DNA of 64,000 nt from Flavobacterium sp. UBA5153 (GTDB lineage: Bacteria; Bacteroidota; Bacteroidia; Flavobacteriales; Flavobacteriaceae), in assembly GCA_002413745.1 (NCBI GenBank), contig DHXP01000012.1, forward strand, positions 1-64,000, read 5' to 3'. Shown in pieces: positions 60,100-64,000 of this stretch (its first letter is position 1; every line of letters starts with the position of its first letter). Both the position numbers and the translations under genes were made by a program. Under the pieces are notes generated by a model. That model was not told the origin of the DNA. It was given only the letters and a program-made list of their open reading frames with translations, and did no database searches.

Positions 60100-61772
60100 A
60101 TTAAAGATTAGAAAAAACGATATTTTTTAAACGCATTCGGGTATTAAAAGATCAGTTGTGGTTTGATTAAAGATTAGAAAAAACGATATTTACAGCGTTT
60201 CAACAGTCATTAGTTAGAAAGTTGTGGTTTGATTAAAGATTAGAAAAAACGATATTGACAACGCTTTTGTAACTGATGCTTTAGCCGTTGTGGTTTGATT
60301 AAAGATTAGAAAAAACGATATTAGAAAAAACAATGATAATGTTTGGTGGGTGTTGTGGTTTGATTAAAGATTAGAAAAAACGATATTAATGGCAGTCGCT
60401 ATTAAAACTTTTGATATGTTGTGGTTTGATTAAAGATTAGAAAAAACGATATTATCCAAGTCTGCTGCCATTTCCTTAAAAGGGTTGTGGTTTGATTAAA
60501 GATTAGAAAAAACGATATTTCTGTAATTGTTTTCATCCACCAAGAGTGAGTTGTGGTTTGATTAAAGATTAGAAAAAACGATATTCTATCAAATTGTAGG
60601 TCGTGCCATGCGAATGTTGTGGTTTGATTAAAGATTAGAAAAAACGATATTTTCAAAACTTCTTCTGATTCAACATTTACTGTTGTGGTTTGATTAAAGA
60701 TTAGAAAAAACGATATTGCTCGCCTTTCCCACTTCGATAGGAGTACAGTTGTGGTTTGATTAAAGATTAGAAAAAACGATATTCGTACTGCGATAACATC
60801 GCCTTACCAACGAGTTGTGGTTTGATTAAAGATTAGAAAAAACGATATTCCGCCGTGTTTCATTAAAGATTTTAGCGTTGTTGTGGTTTGATTAAAGATT
60901 AGAAAAAACGATATTTACTGAATTAAATCCCAATCGTTTCCAATGGTTGTGGTTTGATTAAAGATTAGAAAAAACGATATTGCTTCCCCAAGTGCCAGCA
61001 TTGTAAATGGAGTTGTGGTTTGATTAAAGATTAGAAAAAACGATATTACATAGAGAAAGCGTGTGACTCAGTAGCCCGTTGTGGTTTGATTAAAGATTAG
61101 AAAAAACGATATTACGCTTGCACCATTGCTCGTATAACTCGAGTTGTGGTTTGATTAAAGATTAGAAAAAACGATATTTGTTCTCTCTGAAATGTGCAGG
61201 ATTTTGGGGTTGTGGTTTGATTAAAGATTAGAAAAAACGATATTCACAGAATAATGATAGTAATTCACGGCATAGTTGTGGTTTGATTAAAGATTAGAAA
61301 AAACGATATTTGTTGACCAAGCATCTAATGCTCCATTATGGTTGTGGTTTGATTAAAGATTAGAAAAAACGATATTGAAGTTATTTGCTCTATCGCGTCG
61401 AGTACGGTTGTGGTTTGATTAAAGATTAGAAAAAACGATATTTCAGGCTGCATGATTGTCAACATCGTCCCGGTTGTGGTTTGATTAAAGATTAGAAAAA
61501 ACGATATTTGGTAACATTTGGGGTATTTACATGATTAGGTTGTGGTTTGATTAAAGATTAGAAAAAACGATATTAAGCACAATTATACCAAAAAAGGAAA
61601 TTATGTTGTGGTTTGATTAAAGATTAGAAAAAACGATATTATATTATTTGAGGCTTTATACTCCGGCAATGTTGTGGTTTGATTAAAGATTAGAAAAAAC
61701 GATATTAAAAGTGTGGTGTAGTTTTGACAATCCGGAGTTGTGGTTTGATTAAAGATTAGAAAAAACGATATT
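60089..61772 (+). CRISPR. CRISPR array: 26 repeats of 36 nt, 25 spacers
   Basis: Repeats start at 60089 and every 66 bp (65 after repeats 4 and 16), last start 61737. The 36-nt repeat begins GTTGTGGTTTGATTAAAGAT and ends TAGAAAAAACGATATT; all 26 look identical, including the last one. Twenty-three spacers are 30 nt, two are 29 nt; all differ. tracrRNA complementarity fixes transcription as plus. I see no spacer matching this window. A protein-like frame on the minus strand (ISFFLIFNQTTT units) is only the translated repeat. Confidence 0.98.
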
Positions 61773-61827
61773 AGTTGGTTCGTTACCTTCTAATTATCAA
61801 TGGAATAAGAGTGAATATCGTAAAATA

Positions 61828-61877
61828 AAATGCCCCTTTTTAGTATAATATCGGCTAGATTGGGGCATTTTTTTATT
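61828..61877 (+). terminator. Array terminator
   Basis: AAATGCCCC (61828-61836) and GGGGCATTT (61862-61870) with a long loop, then a T run. Plus direction, 56 bp after the last repeat. Confidence 0.7.
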
Positions 61878-61882
61878 CCTAG

Positions 61883-61896
61883 GTTGTGGTTTTAAT
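61883..61896 (+). repeat. Orphan CRISPR repeat fragment
   Basis: GTTGTGGTTTTAAT matches the first ten bases of the repeat (GTTGTGGTTT) and then diverges. It lies between the array terminator and the transposase gene and has no spacer on its right. Confidence 0.4.
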
Positions 61897-61925
61897 TATT
61901 ATATTTCCGGATAAAATATTCTTGT

Positions 61926-62447
61926 ATGAAAAATAGAAAACGAAATAGAATGTTAGAATTTGATTATTCAAGTGATAATTTGTATTTCGTTACGATTTGT
62001 GTACAAGATAGAATATGTTATTTTGGGAACGTAGGGACAGGTCGCGACCTGTCCGTACCTATCGATAATCCAAATAATCCAAATCAAAAGATGAGATTAA
62101 ATGAATTTGGAAAAATTGCACATGGACAATGGGAATGGTTAGGCAATCAGTATTCGTATATTGTTTTACATTCTTTTATTGTTATGCCAAATCACGTCCA
62201 CGGAATTATAGAAATTAATTCTAATTTAGGGAAGGATAATTTTATAAAAATCAAATCATTATCAGAATTAATAGGGGCATATAAAACTACATCTTCAAAA
62301 CAAATTCATCTTTTAGGAAATGATAAATTTGCTTGGCAACGTTCTTTTTACGATCATATTATCAGAGACGAAGCTGCGTATGAAAGAATATGTAATTATA
62401 TTGACACCAATGCCGAAAAATGGATAGATGATACATTTTATGAATAA
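61926..62447 (+). CDS. REP-associated tyrosine transposase (RAYT, Y1-type)
   Basis: 173 residues. HUH motif in VMPNHVHGII (H90, H92) and nucleophile Tyr in IGAYKTTSSKQIH (Y119), with the usual LYFVTICVQDRICYFG start and WQRSFYDHIIRDEAAYERIC end. Y1 transposases of this group nick and move single-stranded REP hairpins. Residues about 36-44 are coded by a perfect 20-bp palindrome (62035-62054) of REP type. Sits between array and cas1-cas2, unusual for a CRISPR locus. Confidence 0.88.
   Translation: MKNRKRNRMLEFDYSSDNLYFVTICVQDRICYFGNVGTGRDLSVPIDNPNNPNQKMRLNEFGKIAHGQWEWLGNQYSYIVLHSFIVMPNHVHGIIEINSNLGKDNFIKIKSLSELIGAYKTTSSKQIHLLGNDKFAWQRSFYDHIIRDEAAYERICNYIDTNAEKWIDDTFYE
62035..62054. repeat. 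Perfect 20-bp REP-like palindrome inside the RAYT gene
   Basis: GGACAGGTCGCGACCTGTCC is its own reverse complement, GC-rich in an AT-rich gene, and codes in frame for a GTGRDLS-type insert near residue 40. Confidence 0.8.
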
Positions 62448-62465
62448 TATTTTGAAGGATTGTTT

Positions 62466-62795
62466 CTAGAACAATTCCAATTGAGTCGGCGCATCCACGC
62501 TATCCTGTTTGGCTTTGCCCAGATAATTGATAATCATCCCAAATTGTTTGTCGGTAATTCGCAAAACACTTACTTTCCCCAATGGTGGAACGAGTTTATT
62601 AATTCGTTTTTCGTGAACATCGGCACTTTCGCCACTGGCGCAATGGCGAATATAAACCGAATATTGCATCATACTAAAACCATCTTTCAGGAGATTGCCA
62701 CGAAATTGTGAGGCATTCCGGCGGTCTTTTTTGGTTTCTGTGGGCAAATCGAAGAACACAAACAACCACATTATTCGGTAGGCGTTAAGTTCCAT
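62466..62795 (-). CDS. cas2: Cas2
   Basis: 109 residues, ferredoxin-like. N-terminal strand MWLFVFFDLPTETKKDRR with Asp16, then LLKDGFSMMQYSVYIRHCAS and VSVLRITDKQFGMI. Cas2 dimer bridges two Cas1 dimers in spacer integration. Its start overlaps the cas1 end by 25 bp on the minus strand. Confidence 0.93.
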   Translation of the reverse strand: MELNAYRIMWLFVFFDLPTETKKDRRNASQFRGNLLKDGFSMMQYSVYIRHCASGESADVHEKRINKLVPPLGKVSVLRITDKQFGMIINYLGKAKQDSVDAPTQLELF

Positions 62796-63670
62796 AATTT
62801 CGGATATTTAATTTTCTTTCTTTTTCCCATAAAGCATTGTTGTAAAGAACTTGCTGTTTTTTGAAGTGCCACCATCAATGGACTTTTCTCTTCCTTGAAA
62901 TAAACGGTTCTGGTCAATACTTGCAGAAGTTCTGATTTGATTTTGGTATTCAATTCCTGTTCGTCATACTGTTGCATAATCTCAAAAACTTTCTCATCAA
63001 TGAGCGGTCGAAAAGGTTCCATGATATCGTCGGCAAGGGCAAAAGCATTGTATTTGCTTTTGTGATGAATGCCTAGCGTGTTGAGCAAACCACTTCCGGA
63101 CAACGCTCTTGCCGTTGCTGCACGAAGAATGGCGTAACCATAATTGAGGAAATTATTGGGATAATCGCCAAACCGTTCGCGTTTAAAATCAGCTTCAAAA
63201 AAGGATTTCCAATATTGTTGTGCCGCAACGCCTTCCATATTTGTGGTGTCTCCACTTAAAACTTTGGATGCTAAAAACTCAAAAGCATTTTTATTTCCCG
63301 TAATTTTTTGTAGCAATATGCCTTGATTATTTATTTTTTCGACAATAGTTTGTTGCCATAATTGTTTTTTTAGCGGCATTGACGCTTCAATTTGGTTCCT
63401 GAAAACTTCTTGTTGAATATGATGGCTGTTGAGGTTCAGGAACATTCCGTTTGGCAGATGATTTTTGGCGCAAATAATTATGGAGGTATTGCTCTCGACC
63501 AATAAATTCATGGCGGGTAAACTAATGTAAATTTCCTGATGGTCTAAAACCAAAAATCCAATATCTTCAATGGGAATAGTGCTTTCCCGAATTTCGGATT
63601 GGATGACTAATTGTAGATTTTTGGTCGTTATAGACGTCTTGTTTTCTATTAAAATGGATTTTTTTATCAT
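62771..63670 (-). CDS. cas1: Cas1
   Basis: 299 residues of type II Cas1. Catalytic Glu146 (NMEGVAAQQYW), His202/203 (LGIHHKSKYN) and acidic LADDIMEPFRP (D214-E218); N-terminal beta domain SILIENKTSITTKNLQLVIQ. The integrase cuts the leader-repeat junction. Cas1-cas2 is transcribed towards the array, convergent to cas9, and separated from the array by the RAYT gene. No own promoter was resolved; the gene begins just after repeat debris at 63745-63855. Confidence 0.95.
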   Translation of the reverse strand: MIKKSILIENKTSITTKNLQLVIQSEIRESTIPIEDIGFLVLDHQEIYISLPAMNLLVESNTSIIICAKNHLPNGMFLNLNSHHIQQEVFRNQIEASMPLKKQLWQQTIVEKINNQGILLQKITGNKNAFEFLASKVLSGDTTNMEGVAAQQYWKSFFEADFKRERFGDYPNNFLNYGYAILRAATARALSGSGLLNTLGIHHKSKYNAFALADDIMEPFRPLIDEKVFEIMQQYDEQELNTKIKSELLQVLTRTVYFKEEKSPLMVALQKTASSLQQCFMGKRKKIKYPKLWNLTPTE

Positions 63671-63744
63671 AATACAGTTGTGTTTTTATACAATTTACTA
63701 ATAATCAAAACAGTATCAATGCAGGAAACCATATTTTTACCATT

Positions 63745-63855
63745 ACTCGGGTTTGCGTGAGGGATAGCAGTGAAAATCCTCCCGAATTTTCATCGGGAGA
63801 TTGCAACGAATAGCCCGACCACGCTGCAACGATAGTGAAAGCGTCGTCACGCCCA
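63745..63855. repeat. Flavobacterial intergenic repeat with nested hairpins
   Basis: GCGTGA (63755-63760) is inverted at 63847-63852 and CTCCCGA (63779-63785) at 63793-63799. The GC content stands out from flanks and the type (GCGTGAGGGATAG ... GTCACGCCC) is a common repeat in Flavobacterium genomes. Confidence 0.55.
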
Positions 63856-63911
63856 AAATAAAATTATGGAATTCGGGTTTTTAAGAAAACAAACCATCCG
63901 TTTTTTACTTT

Positions 63912-63998
63912 TTAAAAACTCCATCGGCTTCTGATGAAAATTCCGGTTCCTAAATTCTTATAGGAGTGAAGTTGTTCAGAAAAATAAGATTGTGCCGT
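63912..63998 (-). CDS. C-terminus of a probable outer membrane barrel protein (partial)
   Basis: The minus strand reads TAQSYFSEQLHSYKNLGTGI then FIRSRWSF and stops at 63914-63912; the start lies beyond the window. The alternating pattern and terminal aromatic Phe are typical of outer membrane beta-barrels. Family not assignable from 28 residues. Confidence 0.45.
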   Translation of the reverse strand, partial: TAQSYFSEQLHSYKNLGTGIFIRSRWSF

Positions 63999-64000
63999 GA

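Noticed and set aside
60402..60656. Minus-strand 84-residue frame with ISFFLIFNQTTT repeats
   Set aside because: It is the translation of the CRISPR repeats and spacers, not a protein gene.
60125..61736. Self-targeting spacers
   Set aside because: By eye no spacer matches another part of the window on either strand; a genome search would be needed for more.

Overview
The window is AT-rich, lacks strong Shine-Dalgarno sites, and uses TAnnTTTG -7 boxes of the Bacteroidota kind. Its gene content (B12/TonB uptake, flavobacterial lipoproteins, a split transketolase, RmuC, a type II-C Cas9 of almost 1500 residues) points to a Flavobacteriaceae genome, most likely Flavobacterium. That assignment is from family knowledge; no search was run.

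Layout. 1-1771: a possibly truncated TPR protein and a 5'-cut YkgJ-type gene. 1.8-20.2 kb: an accessory, stress-flavoured island, nearly all on the minus strand. It holds metal-binding and DUF302 proteins, an SQR-like flavoprotein, a ribosome hibernation factor, a pyruvate oxidase, a DJ-1/PfpI protein, a formaldehyde-dehydrogenase-like enzyme, a di-heme cytochrome, SOD, bacterioferritin and a CopB-type ATPase with a strange 316-residue tail. Among these lie scars: a proton-ATPase stump, a frameshifted membrane gene, a 13-residue hydrolase end, a DUF302/DUF3347 chimera and two broken transposases. 20.5-44 kb: mostly ordinary chromosome, with DUF389, acyl-CoA dehydrogenase, SDRs, RmuC, TrmL, a B12 uptake locus with a cobalamin riboswitch, an ECF sigma operon and a molybdenum hydroxylase operon. 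44.1-48.3 kb: a second small accessory block (DUF202, 5'-nucleotidase-like, DUF2892, cyclopropane synthase, an IS110 remnant). 48.4-55.2 kb: a tRNA-Leu/Lys cluster, aroK, transketolase halves and two rhodaneses. 55.3-63.7 kb: a complete type II-C CRISPR-Cas locus.

CRISPR locus. A tracrRNA is encoded on the minus strand just upstream of cas9 (plus). The array follows cas9 and has 26 identical 36-nt repeats and 25 spacers. A REP-type tyrosine transposase then separates the array from cas1-cas2, which face it on the minus strand. tracrRNA complementarity fixes array transcription as plus. A 17-bp inverted repeat upstream of the first repeat could fold over its tracrRNA-binding half.

Most interesting new signal. 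Four separate minus-strand operons (starting at 4660, 14322, 19983 and about 46255) carry the same gap-free 39-bp element, with two half-sites 21 bp apart, placed 19-20 bp upstream of a TAnnTTTR -7 box. This looks like one activator-controlled regulon that ties the two accessory blocks together.
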